The notes under the pieces were generated by a model that did not search any database, was not told the DNA's origin, and saw only the letters and a program-made list of their open reading frames with translations. A stretch of DNA of 64,000 nt from an uncultured Lacinutrix sp. (lineage in GTDB: Bacteria > Bacteroidota > Bacteroidia > Flavobacteriales > Flavobacteriaceae). The stretch is taken from positions 124,001-188,000 of the forward strand of contig NZ_CANMSJ010000003.1 of the NCBI RefSeq assembly GCF_947500605.1, read 5' to 3'. A program made the position numbers and the translations under genes. The stretch's first letter is position 1. Each line of letters starts with the position of its first letter. Positions 42,668 through 50,971 of the stretch are shown piece after piece.

Positions 42668-43837
42668 ATGAAAGAGGACTTAAATTTTTACAAGAATATC
42701 TCTAAAAACAATCTGCCTTTAACAGAGCTTTTAAAGGATGAAAGTTTGTTTTCCAGTGTGCCTAAAAATTGGTCCATTGTAGTTACAGATATTGAAAACT
42801 CTACAGAAGCTGTTGCAAATGGCTTACATAATGACGTTAATTTATGTGCAACCGGAAGCATAATTACTGCGCTCAATACTTTAAAACAAATAGATAAAAC
42901 CATTAAAATACCTTACTTTTTTGGAGGTGATGGTTCTACATTTATAATTCCCAATACTTATTTAACAAAAGTACTTTTAGCATTAAACGATTATAGTAAC
43001 CACATAAAAAAGACACTAAAATTAAATTTAAGAGTAGGACATCTAGAGGTTGAAAAGGTTTATGATAATAATATTTCTTTAAGAATTACCAAGCTTAGGC
43101 ATAATAAGTACTTAACAACACCAGTAGTTTTAGGAAACGGTATTAAATATGCCGAGAATATTATCAAGGCTAATTTTGTAGCTTCTGCTGTAAAGAGTAA
43201 TAAGAAAATAAAATTAAATTTAGAAGGAATGGAGTGTCGTTGGGATGAAATCTATCCAAACGAATCGAGTAAGAAAGTAATATGCCTTTTGGTTAATTGT
43301 GAAGACGAAAACAAGCAAGCCGAGATTTATGGTATTATAATGAATGAAATTAACTATGTTTTTGGAGATTTAAATAAACGAAATCCTATTACATCTTTAA
43401 AGCTTAAGTTAAATACATCTTTAGAAAAAATAAGGAAAGAGATGTATGTGAAAACTGGAAAAAACCAAAAGAAGCAATTATTAAATAATTGGTTAATTAC
43501 CATTTTTGGGAAGTATTACTTTAAGCTGTTTAAAGCTGGAAAACGTTATATTTTTAAGGTAAGTCAACTGTCTGATACCATTATGTTAGATGGATCTATA
43601 AATACTGTTATTACAGGAGACGATAAACAAATAAAAAGGCTACAAATTCTTTTAGACGATTTAGAGTACAACAAAAAAATAGTATACGGTATGCATACTA
43701 CTCATGCTTCTATAATGTCTTGTTATATTGAAGATAGAGAAGAAAAGCACATCCATTTTGTAGATGGCACAGAGGGAGGTTATACTAGTGCTGCTATTAT
43801 GCTAAAAGAAAAAGCTAAGAACTTAAAGTTTAGCTAA
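42668..43837 (+). CDS. DUF3095 protein, adenylate/guanylate cyclase-like
   Basis: The 389-residue protein matches DUF3095, whose N-terminal half resembles a class III cyclase domain: WSIVVTDIENSTEAVANGLH near residue 35 and YFFGGDGSTFIIPN near 80. The rest (VLGNGIKYAENIIKA, GMECRWDEIYPNE, LDDLEYNKKIVYGMHTTHASIMSCYI) is conserved DUF3095 sequence. Family members are suspected but not proven nucleotide cyclases; the acidic TDIENS pattern fits the first metal-binding site. It is divergent from the small exported protein gene and overlaps the convergent DUF2383-like gene by 8 nt. Confidence 0.85.
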   Translation: MKEDLNFYKNISKNNLPLTELLKDESLFSSVPKNWSIVVTDIENSTEAVANGLHNDVNLCATGSIITALNTLKQIDKTIKIPYFFGGDGSTFIIPNTYLTKVLLALNDYSNHIKKTLKLNLRVGHLEVEKVYDNNISLRITKLRHNKYLTTPVVLGNGIKYAENIIKANFVASAVKSNKKIKLNLEGMECRWDEIYPNESSKKVICLLVNCEDENKQAEIYGIIMNEINYVFGDLNKRNPITSLKLKLNTSLEKIRKEMYVKTGKNQKKQLLNNWLITIFGKYYFKLFKAGKRYIFKVSQLSDTIMLDGSINTVITGDDKQIKRLQILLDDLEYNKKIVYGMHTTHASIMSCYIEDREEKHIHFVDGTEGGYTSAAIMLKEKAKNLKFS

Positions 43838-44288
43838 TGCTTAAGTTCGAAAAGTAGAACGCTTGTTTTGTGTTTAAAAGGTTTGTTTTAAGGCTATTAA
43901 TTAGTTTGTAGCACGGTTTAGATAATATTCCAGATTTAATTTCCTTATTAACTTCATTTAAAAAATAAGTATCAAGCTTTAAACATTCGTCAATAATTGC
44001 TTGCTCCTCATCCTTATAGAAAAAACGTTTTATATTAAACCAATAAAACCTAAGATTTAGTAATAAGTTAGACTGTTTTTTGTGCTTTATTTTTAACGAA
44101 TTTAAAATATTTAAAGCACTTGTTTTAAAAGCTGTAGTGTAATTTAATTTGTCTTCAATCCAAGATTTAACAGCCTTGTTTTTCGTTTTAGACTTTAAGT
44201 AGTTATAAGATAATTCTACATCATTAATAACTTCAATTAAATGCTCTATAGCATTACTACCAACCTCGTATTTTATAACATTTCTCAT
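43830..44288 (-). CDS. diverged DUF2383-like four-helix protein
   Basis: A 152-residue helical protein with the same length and segment order as the DUF2383 protein at 37719-38177. KAVKSWIEDKLNYTTAF aligns with PLKNWLQQKALQRNTF, and FYWFNIKRFF plus EQAIIDEC align with GWINVKS and EALMEEC. It therefore looks like a paralogue that has diverged strongly. Its tail overlaps the DUF3095 gene by 8 nt (convergent). Function unknown. Confidence 0.7.
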   Translation of the reverse strand: MRNVIKYEVGSNAIEHLIEVINDVELSYNYLKSKTKNKAVKSWIEDKLNYTTAFKTSALNILNSLKIKHKKQSNLLLNLRFYWFNIKRFFYKDEEQAIIDECLKLDTYFLNEVNKEIKSGILSKPCYKLINSLKTNLLNTKQAFYFSNLSIS

Positions 44289-44368
44289 AGTACACCATTA
44301 GTTTTTAACAAAGTTATGCTAACAGTGTAATAATAATTTTACAACATTTTTATTTGTTGTTACACAAT

Positions 44369-45334
44369 TTACTTCTTGCTAATAACCATATAGACAGGAA
44401 AATGATCGCTATAACCACCTTTGTAATGTTTTCCAACATAGGTTCTGTATGGTGTTCCTTTGTACTTTCCTTCGGCTTCTTTTAAAAAATCGGCATCAAA
44501 AATATTAGCTTCAACAAAACGAAGCGCATTTTTTTTACGTTCAAAAAAATTATGAGTAATTAAAAACTGATCAAACAAATTCCAACTGTGGTTAAAACTA
44601 GTTGTACCGCGATCGTTAGATAATAATGTGCGCATTGGGTTAAATAAACCATGGCTAGCTTCTAAGGCTTTTAGGCTGTTACTTTCTGGGTCGTCATTAA
44701 AATCTCCCATGACCACAATTTTTGCTTCAGAATTTTTTTCTTTTAGCATACTAATAACCTCGGTAACTTTTTCAGATGCTTTCATACGTTTGTGCTCCGT
44801 TGCTACATCTCCAGTTCGTCTAGAAGGCCAGTGGTTAACTATAACGTGTAATTCTAAGCCTTCAAAAAGTCCGCTTACTAATAATATATCTCTTGTATGG
44901 TCTACCTCTCCATCATCGTCTAGTAAATCTACCGTAAAAGTTTTAGAGTAAGCAATTTTAAAAACCTTTTCGTCGTAAAGTAATGCAACATCAATTCCTC
45001 TTTCGTCTGGAGAATTATAATGTAAAAACTTATAATCTAAATCGTCTAAATGTTTAGAATACACTAAATCTTTTAAAACAGCTTCATTTTCAACTTCTGC
45101 CAAGCCAACAATCGCAGGATGCCTTTTTACATCTTCTTCACCAATACAAGAAATAGCATAACCTATTTTACGCAATTTGTTTTTATAGCGTTTAATGCTC
45201 CAGCGTTTTTCGGCTGTAGGTTGCATATCGTTGTCGCGTGTTATTTCATCATCGTAAACATCAAAAAGATTTTCAATATTATAAAAAGCGATAGTGTGTC
45301 TTGTTTCTTTGGATTTAAAGAAGTTTAGTTTCAA
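44369..45334 (-). CDS. endonuclease/exonuclease/phosphatase family hydrolase
   Basis: A 321-residue EEP-fold metal-dependent hydrolase. The conserved segments are IAFYNIENLFDVYDD, VGLAEVENEAVL, VNHWPSRRTGD, VVMGDFNDDPESNSL and the C-terminal YSDHFPVYMVI catalytic histidine. No signal peptide is visible, so it is probably cytoplasmic. Substrates of this branch (nucleic acid, phospholipid or other phosphoester) cannot be separated by sequence alone. It is divergent from hflX. Confidence 0.93.
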   Translation of the reverse strand: MKLNFFKSKETRHTIAFYNIENLFDVYDDEITRDNDMQPTAEKRWSIKRYKNKLRKIGYAISCIGEEDVKRHPAIVGLAEVENEAVLKDLVYSKHLDDLDYKFLHYNSPDERGIDVALLYDEKVFKIAYSKTFTVDLLDDDGEVDHTRDILLVSGLFEGLELHVIVNHWPSRRTGDVATEHKRMKASEKVTEVISMLKEKNSEAKIVVMGDFNDDPESNSLKALEASHGLFNPMRTLLSNDRGTTSFNHSWNLFDQFLITHNFFERKKNALRFVEANIFDADFLKEAEGKYKGTPYRTYVGKHYKGGYSDHFPVYMVISKK

Positions 45335-45491
45335 ATCTTATGTTTTAATTGCGCTAAAAATAGCAAATTTTATCTGCTTTCAATTTTTAATAACCATAAT
45401 AAAGTACCTTTTTTTTATTTTTACTTCAACATAAAAAGAAACCATAACCATTGCTACCCTTTATTTTTCTATTTTGTAAAAAGAAAGAAAT

Positions 45492-45539
45492 CATCATTTT
45501 ATTTTATGATGTTTTAAAAGTAGAAATGCTATAACTTTG
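45492..45539 (+). promoter_or_regulatory. hflX promoter candidate with inverted repeat; probable leaderless transcript
   Basis: TAACTTTG at 45532-45539 is a perfect -7-type box only 5 nt before the hflX ATG. Transcription would start close to the ATG and the mRNA would be leaderless. CATCAT (45492-45497) and ATGATG (45506-45511) form an inverted repeat over the -33 position, a possible operator. Confidence 0.4.
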
Positions 45540-45544
45540 TACTT

Positions 45545-46774
45545 ATGCTAGAAAAAAAAGATGTAGACTTAGAAAGTGCTGTGCTAATTGGTGTAGTAAC
45601 TAAAACTCAGGACGAGGTTAAGTCTAAAGAATATTTAGACGAATTAGAGTTTTTAACCTTCACAGCAGGTGGAGAGGTTAAAAAACGATTCACTCAAAAA
45701 ATGGAAATGCCTAACCCAAAAACCTATATAGGTACGGGTAAAATGGAAGAGGTACGCCAATACATTCACGATAATAAAATTGGTACTGCTATTTTTGACG
45801 ATGAGCTTTCGGCTTCTCAAGAACGTAACATTAGTAAAATCCTAGAATGTAAAGTATTGGATAGAACCAATCTTATTCTCGACATTTTTGCACAACGAGC
45901 GCAAACAAGTTATGCAAGAACTCAAGTAGAATTGGCACAATGCGAATACTTACTTCCAAGATTAAAAGGAATGTGGACTCACCTTGAACGCCAAAAAGGT
46001 GGAATTGGAATGCGCGGACCTGGAGAAACAGAAATTGAAACAGATAGACGTATTGTAAGAGATCGTATCTCGTTATTAAAAGATAAAATTAAGGTTATAG
46101 ACAAGCAAATGTCTGTACAACGTGGTAATCGCGGTAAAATGGTGCGTGTAGCCTTAGTAGGTTATACAAACGTTGGGAAATCTACTTTAATGAACACCGT
46201 TAGTAAAAGTCAGGTATTTGCAGAGAATAAATTGTTTGCAACCTTAGACACAACGGTTAGAAAAGTAGTAATCCAAAATCTACCATTTTTGTTAAGTGAT
46301 ACCGTTGGGTTTATACGTAAACTGCCAACGCAGTTAGTAGACAGTTTTAAAAGTACACTAGACGAGGTTCGTGAGGCAGATTTATTACTACACGTAGTAG
46401 ATATTTCTCACCCTAATTTCGAAGATCATATTGCCTCTGTAGATAAAGTTTTAGGCGAAATAAATAGTGGTGATAAGCCAGTAATTATGGTCTTTAATAA
46501 AATTGATGCCTACGAAGCAAAACCGTTTGATGAAACCGATTTAATTGCCGAGCGTACCGAAGAACACTACAGTCTTGCCGAATGGAAAAAAACGTGGATG
46601 AGTAGAGTAGGAGAAAACAACGCACTATTTATATCTGCATTAAATAAAAAGAATTTAGAAGACTTTAAAAAACGTGTTTACGACGAGGTTAGAGACATCC
46701 ACGTTACACGTTTTCCATACAATCATTTTCTGTATCCAGATTACGATTACGAAAACATGGGAGAAGAAGAATAA
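45545..46774 (+). CDS. hflX: GTPase HflX
   Basis: The 409-residue protein has the HflX N-terminal domain (TYIGTGKMEEVRQYI, AIFDDELSASQERNISKIL, RTNLILDIFAQRAQT), the glycine-rich GGIGMRGPGETEIETDRR linker and a G domain (GYTNVGKSTLMN, DTVGFIRKLP, NKID). HflX binds the ribosomal large subunit and can split or rescue stalled ribosomes in stress. The GGGCGTTACC repeat copy C follows 9 nt after the stop. Confidence 0.97.
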   Translation: MLEKKDVDLESAVLIGVVTKTQDEVKSKEYLDELEFLTFTAGGEVKKRFTQKMEMPNPKTYIGTGKMEEVRQYIHDNKIGTAIFDDELSASQERNISKILECKVLDRTNLILDIFAQRAQTSYARTQVELAQCEYLLPRLKGMWTHLERQKGGIGMRGPGETEIETDRRIVRDRISLLKDKIKVIDKQMSVQRGNRGKMVRVALVGYTNVGKSTLMNTVSKSQVFAENKLFATLDTTVRKVVIQNLPFLLSDTVGFIRKLPTQLVDSFKSTLDEVREADLLLHVVDISHPNFEDHIASVDKVLGEINSGDKPVIMVFNKIDAYEAKPFDETDLIAERTEEHYSLAEWKKTWMSRVGENNALFISALNKKNLEDFKKRVYDEVRDIHVTRFPYNHFLYPDYDYENMGEEE

Positions 46775-46782
46775 AATAATTA

Positions 46783-46870
46783 GGGCGTTACCTAAAGGTC
46801 AGGCTATCCGTTATATCTTTTTTTGCCATATATGGCAGCAAAAAAAGGATGCCACTACTATCCTTAACGC
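46783..46870. repeat. GGGCGTTACC element, copy C
   Basis: The cleanest copy, 88 nt. GCGTTA and TAACGC close the outer stem, GGCTATC pairs with GATGCC allowing one bulge, and CTTTTTTTGC pairs with GCAAAAAAAG around CATATATGGCA. Sequence blocks are shared with 11736-11821 and 19141-19245. It begins 9 nt after the hflX stop and is followed by a separate terminator. Confidence 0.88.
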
Positions 46871-46879
46871 AAAAAAAAC

Positions 46880-46911
46880 AAAAAGCACTTCTTTTACGAA
46901 GTGCTTTTTTT
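46880..46911 (+). terminator. rho-independent terminator after hflX
   Basis: AAAAAGCACTTC, loop TTTTAC, GAAGTGCTTTTTT. A perfect 12-bp stem with a T tract. Confidence 0.95.
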
Positions 46912-47017
46912 ATTATAATTACAACCAAGATCATAGATAATATCGTAATTAAAGTAAACAGATTTAATAAGATGTTTAAAACTAAATAAACAGATTCTTT
47001 TCACGTTATAACTACAC

Positions 47018-49282
47018 ATGATAAAACAAAAATTAAATACATTCTTTAAAAACAAATGGATAAAAAAATGCCTTTTGGCTGGTGTTGGAGTTGTAATTTT
47101 AACTTTCATTTTTTTTGTTAGCATCTATTTTGGCGCCTTTGGTAAACTACCAAACTCAAAAGAATTAAGTAACTTAAAACAAGCCGAAGCAACCCAGATT
47201 TTAGATAAAGACAAAACACTTATAGGTAAATACTATATTTACGATAGGCAACCATTAACCTACGAGCAATTTCCAGAGCACCTATTAAATGCATTAATAG
47301 CAACAGAAGATGTTCGGTTTTACGAGCATGATGGTGTCGATAATATTAGTTTGCTTCGTGTCCTTTTTAAAACAATTTTGTTTCAAGATAAATCTTCGGG
47401 AGGAGGTAGTACAATAACACTACAATTGGCTAAAAACCTATTTGGAAGAGACAATCACTTTGCTTTTAGTACTATAATAAACAAGGTAAAAGAATCTATA
47501 GTTGCCAAACGAATAGAAAAAATATACTCTAAAAAAGAAATACTAACAATGTACCTTAATACGGTTCCATTTCCAGACAATACTTATGGAATAGAAAGTG
47601 CGTCGCGTAAGTTTTTTAGTGTTCCCACATCAAGTTTAACCTTATCTCAGGCAGCAACTCTTGTAGGAACTTTAAAAGCAAATAGTTTTTATAACCCGAG
47701 ACGTAATATAGAAAACAGTAAGAAAAGACGAGATGTAGTATTACAACAAATGCTAAAGTATAACTACATTACAGAAAACCAATTAACAACATCTAAAACC
47801 GAAGTTATAGATTTAGATTACCAGTCTTTTAATCACGATTTAGGATTAGCACCATACTTTAGAGCGCAGTTAAAAAAGGAATTAGCAATTGTATTAGAAG
47901 ATTATAAAAAGCCAAATGGAGAAGCTTACAATTTGTATAAAGATGGATTAGTAGTACACACAACATTAGACTACCAAATGCAGAAGTATGCAGAAGAAGC
48001 AATGCAATTACATCTCACAAAATTACAAGAAGCTTACGAAGCTTCTTATGGTAAAAATGCACCATGGCAAACCAATAAAAAGCTAATTGAAAAAACGATA
48101 AAAACACTTCCCGCATATAAAAAATATAAAGCACTTGGTTTAGAGGATACTCAAATTATGGATTCACTTGCTATCAAGCACGAAGTTGAGGTGTTTAACT
48201 GGAAAGAAACTAAAACCGAAAATATTTCTACAATAGATAGTTTAAAGCATTACTTAAAGTTTTTAAATACAGGCATGATTGCTTTAGAGCCTAAAACAGG
48301 AGCAGTAAGAACTTATATTGGTGGTATAGATTATCGTTTTTTTAAATACGATCACGTATCACAAAGCGAGCGTCAAGTAGGTTCTACATTTAAACCTTTT
48401 GTTTATACCGCTGCCATAGATAACGGTATGAAACCATGTACTTATTTTTCTCCAGATGCAGTTACTTACACAGATTATAAAAACTGGACGCCAACAAATT
48501 CAGGAAGTAAAGAAGAAGACCCACACATTAATTACAATTTAGAAAAAGCATTAAGCCAATCTATGAATACTATTGCTGTAAAGGTTTTAAATGAAGTAGG
48601 TATAGATAAGGTTTTAAAGCAAGCTAAGAAATTAGGAATTACAAAAAAGCTTCCTAAAGAACCTTCTTTAGCTTTAGGCGTTGCCGAAATTAATATACAA
48701 GAACTCGCAGGTGCTTATGCTAGTTATGTAAATAGTAGTAAACCTGTTAAACCTTATTTTATTACTAAAATTGAAGATAAAAATGGGAATGAAATAGTGT
48801 CTTTTAAACCAGAAGTAAAAGAAGCTAAAGCTTATAGTGATTATACAAGACAAGTAATGTTACAAATTATGAAGTCTACAGTTAATTCCGGAACAGCTGC
48901 CAGATTGCGATCGACTTATAATCTTAAAAATAATATAGCCGGTAAAACAGGAACCACCCAAGACAATAAAGACGGCTGGTTTGTAGGGATTACTCCTAAC
49001 TTGGTTACCGTAAATTGGGTTGGTAACGATAATTATAATATTGGTTTTAAAACCACAGGTTTAGGACAAGGTGCAAATTCTGCATTACCAATTTTTGCTA
49101 AATTTTATCAGAAATTAAATGCAGATTCAAATTACAGTTCTATTACAAAAAGTAGTTTCGAAACGCCTTCAAGCGAAGTGCTTGAGGCATTAAATTGTGA
49201 AGAAGATAAACGAGATGGTTTCTTAAAAAGACTCTTTAATAACAAGAAGAAGAATGAACGTAAGTTTAATAAAAAGGATTAA
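47018..49282 (+). CDS. class A penicillin-binding protein (PBP1A-like)
   Basis: The 754-residue bifunctional peptidoglycan synthase has a membrane anchor near 17-40. The GT51 glycosyltransferase domain shows ATEDVRFYEHDGVD, GGGSTITLQLAKNLFGR and LTMYLNTVPFPDNTYGIESA. The transpeptidase domain shows GSTFKPFVYTA (SxxK), LSQSMNTIA (SxN) and GKTGTTQDNKDGW (KTG). It polymerises and cross-links glycan strands in the periplasm. The C-terminus is a lysine-rich tail. It has its own terminator. Confidence 0.96.
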   Translation: MIKQKLNTFFKNKWIKKCLLAGVGVVILTFIFFVSIYFGAFGKLPNSKELSNLKQAEATQILDKDKTLIGKYYIYDRQPLTYEQFPEHLLNALIATEDVRFYEHDGVDNISLLRVLFKTILFQDKSSGGGSTITLQLAKNLFGRDNHFAFSTIINKVKESIVAKRIEKIYSKKEILTMYLNTVPFPDNTYGIESASRKFFSVPTSSLTLSQAATLVGTLKANSFYNPRRNIENSKKRRDVVLQQMLKYNYITENQLTTSKTEVIDLDYQSFNHDLGLAPYFRAQLKKELAIVLEDYKKPNGEAYNLYKDGLVVHTTLDYQMQKYAEEAMQLHLTKLQEAYEASYGKNAPWQTNKKLIEKTIKTLPAYKKYKALGLEDTQIMDSLAIKHEVEVFNWKETKTENISTIDSLKHYLKFLNTGMIALEPKTGAVRTYIGGIDYRFFKYDHVSQSERQVGSTFKPFVYTAAIDNGMKPCTYFSPDAVTYTDYKNWTPTNSGSKEEDPHINYNLEKALSQSMNTIAVKVLNEVGIDKVLKQAKKLGITKKLPKEPSLALGVAEINIQELAGAYASYVNSSKPVKPYFITKIEDKNGNEIVSFKPEVKEAKAYSDYTRQVMLQIMKSTVNSGTAARLRSTYNLKNNIAGKTGTTQDNKDGWFVGITPNLVTVNWVGNDNYNIGFKTTGLGQGANSALPIFAKFYQKLNADSNYSSITKSSFETPSSEVLEALNCEEDKRDGFLKRLFNNKKKNERKFNKKD

Positions 49283-49322
49283 ATTTTTTATTATTTCTAT
49301 AGTTTTATAAAAACTAAGCACA

Positions 49323-49355
49323 AAAAAACGCGTTTCTATTAGAAACGCGTTTTTT
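49323..49355. terminator. bidirectional rho-independent terminator
   Basis: AAAAAACGCGTTTCT, loop ATT, AGAAACGCGTTTTTT. A perfect 15-bp stem between the convergent PBP and DUF3078 genes. Confidence 0.96.
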
Positions 49356-49375
49356 AATACTGTATTGTTTGTAGC

Positions 49376-50344
49376 TTATAGGTTGTAGCTTAAACCTAAT
49401 AACCAGTAAGACTGTAATTTGTTGTCTACGTTATCAAAATTTGGAACTGCTTGAACAGGAAGTGCAAGAGGATCAAATTGACCTAAAGCATAGTTAAGTG
49501 CTTCTTGTTTGTTGCTTCTTAAACCAAAGTCAAAACCAACACCAATCATTTTCCATAAAGTATAGCTAAATGAGTTAGTCCAAGTTACGTTAGATAAATC
49601 TCCAGACTTATAACTTTGGAAAGTAGATAAGTTAGACTTGAAACTAATTGCTCCAATTTGTCTTGTGTAATCTGCAACAATTTTAGCACCTAAAGAAGAT
49701 TCGAAAACTGAATCACCATCAGCAAATACAAAATTGTAGTTTAATGGGTGTACAACAACTATTAAGTTTTCCATAGGAGTCCAAGTTCCACCAACACCAA
49801 CATCTAAATATCCAGGATCGTTAAAGTTGTCTAATAAAGTTGTTCTGTATTCTGCTAAAGCAGAAACTGCAAAGTTTTTAGCAATGTTTCTTCCGTATAA
49901 AGAAGAAATGTTGAAAACATCTGTAGTTGGGTTAAAATCTTTGTCATCTACTTCTAAAGCAGTTCCTTCTAATACATCATTAGACTTATCATCTAATTTT
50001 ACCCAGTTAAGGTTGGACGTTAAAGAGTTTCTCCAGAAAAATTTATCTTCAATTAAATTAGCATAAGCATTAATAGAAACTCCAATATTACCAGAGGCAT
50101 TATCAGGTGTTCCTTGAGAGTACCAGTTGCTAAAATTAGAAAGTGTTCCACCAATAGTACCAAAAAGACCTTTTCTCCATCCTGGAAGTGCGTCTATTTG
50201 AGCTTGTAAAGCATCAGCTTCAGCTTGAGCAGCATCAGCAATAGCTTGTTTTTCAGTTTTTTGAGTATGTAACTCTTCTTTTGTTTGTGCTTGTACCGAT
50301 ACAACACCAATACTAAAAGCTAATAGTAATAATACTTTTTTCAT
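49376..50344 (-). CDS. DUF3078 outer-membrane beta-barrel protein
   Basis: A 322-residue protein with a signal peptide (LLLLAFSIGVVSVQAQ). A short alanine-rich coiled coil follows (KQAIADAAQAEADALQAQID). The beta-strand-rich part (GGTLSNFSNWYSQG, FFWRNSLTSNLNWVKLDD, LGLRSNKQEALNYA-like strands) matches DUF3078. It probably forms an outer-membrane barrel of unknown role. A TACTTTTG box lies at 50371-50364 (minus). In flavobacteria this gene commonly neighbours DUF2480 and the suf genes, as here. Confidence 0.88.
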   Translation of the reverse strand: MKKVLLLLAFSIGVVSVQAQTKEELHTQKTEKQAIADAAQAEADALQAQIDALPGWRKGLFGTIGGTLSNFSNWYSQGTPDNASGNIGVSINAYANLIEDKFFWRNSLTSNLNWVKLDDKSNDVLEGTALEVDDKDFNPTTDVFNISSLYGRNIAKNFAVSALAEYRTTLLDNFNDPGYLDVGVGGTWTPMENLIVVVHPLNYNFVFADGDSVFESSLGAKIVADYTRQIGAISFKSNLSTFQSYKSGDLSNVTWTNSFSYTLWKMIGVGFDFGLRSNKQEALNYALGQFDPLALPVQAVPNFDNVDNKLQSYWLLGLSYNL

Positions 50345-50450
50345 TTTTTTAAATTTTGTAAGACAAAAGTATATTAAATGAATATAATTAGAAGATTTCA
50401 GTAATATAATTAATTAAGATATACGATTAAGTGTTTGCTTTTTTCGGTAA

Positions 50451-50954
50451 TTAACGTTTAAATAAAGGCACAGAAGAACAAGCCTCACCAAACATTATAG
50501 ATTTTGCGACAGGTTTTAGCTTGTTTGTAATCATTATATAAGCACTTGAGGGTACTGGTTTTTTAGAGCAACCTTTAATAATTACTGGTTTGTCTAAAAA
50601 AGGAGTAGTCTCCAAATTAGTAATAATATCTTGGTAAAGTGATACTTCTAAAGCTTCTAGGTCTCCTAGCACTATTTTTTTAGAATAAGGTTGTAATTTA
50701 ATACTTAATAGCATGTAAGCCCAATCTGGAACTATAGCATCTGTTGTACATGTTAGTGCAACAAGAGCGTCTTGGTATTGCGACCAATCATGTTCTTTAA
50801 CTAAAGCTCTAAACTCTTTTTCTCTTAGCACGAAACCTTCGTAAAGCCAATCTTTTATATCAAAAAGTATGCGCTCACCTTTAGGATAATAATCCTCAAG
50901 ATCAAAAACAACAAGTTTACTGGTTGCTACGCGATTTATAATTTCTTCAGCCAT
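50451..50954 (-). CDS. DUF2480 family protein
   Basis: A 167-residue cytoplasmic protein with the DUF2480 features LVVFDLEDYYPKGERILFDIKDWL, FRALVKEHDWSQYQD, DAIVPDWAYML and KPVIIKGCSKKPVPSSAYI. The family is confined largely to Bacteroidota and is commonly encoded beside suf genes, suggesting a link to iron-sulphur assembly. The conserved cysteines (TCTTDA, KGCSKK) could be relevant. Function not established. Confidence 0.92.
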   Translation of the reverse strand: MAEEIINRVATSKLVVFDLEDYYPKGERILFDIKDWLYEGFVLREKEFRALVKEHDWSQYQDALVALTCTTDAIVPDWAYMLLSIKLQPYSKKIVLGDLEALEVSLYQDIITNLETTPFLDKPVIIKGCSKKPVPSSAYIMITNKLKPVAKSIMFGEACSSVPLFKR

Positions 50955-50971
50955 AATACAAATTTAAGTCT

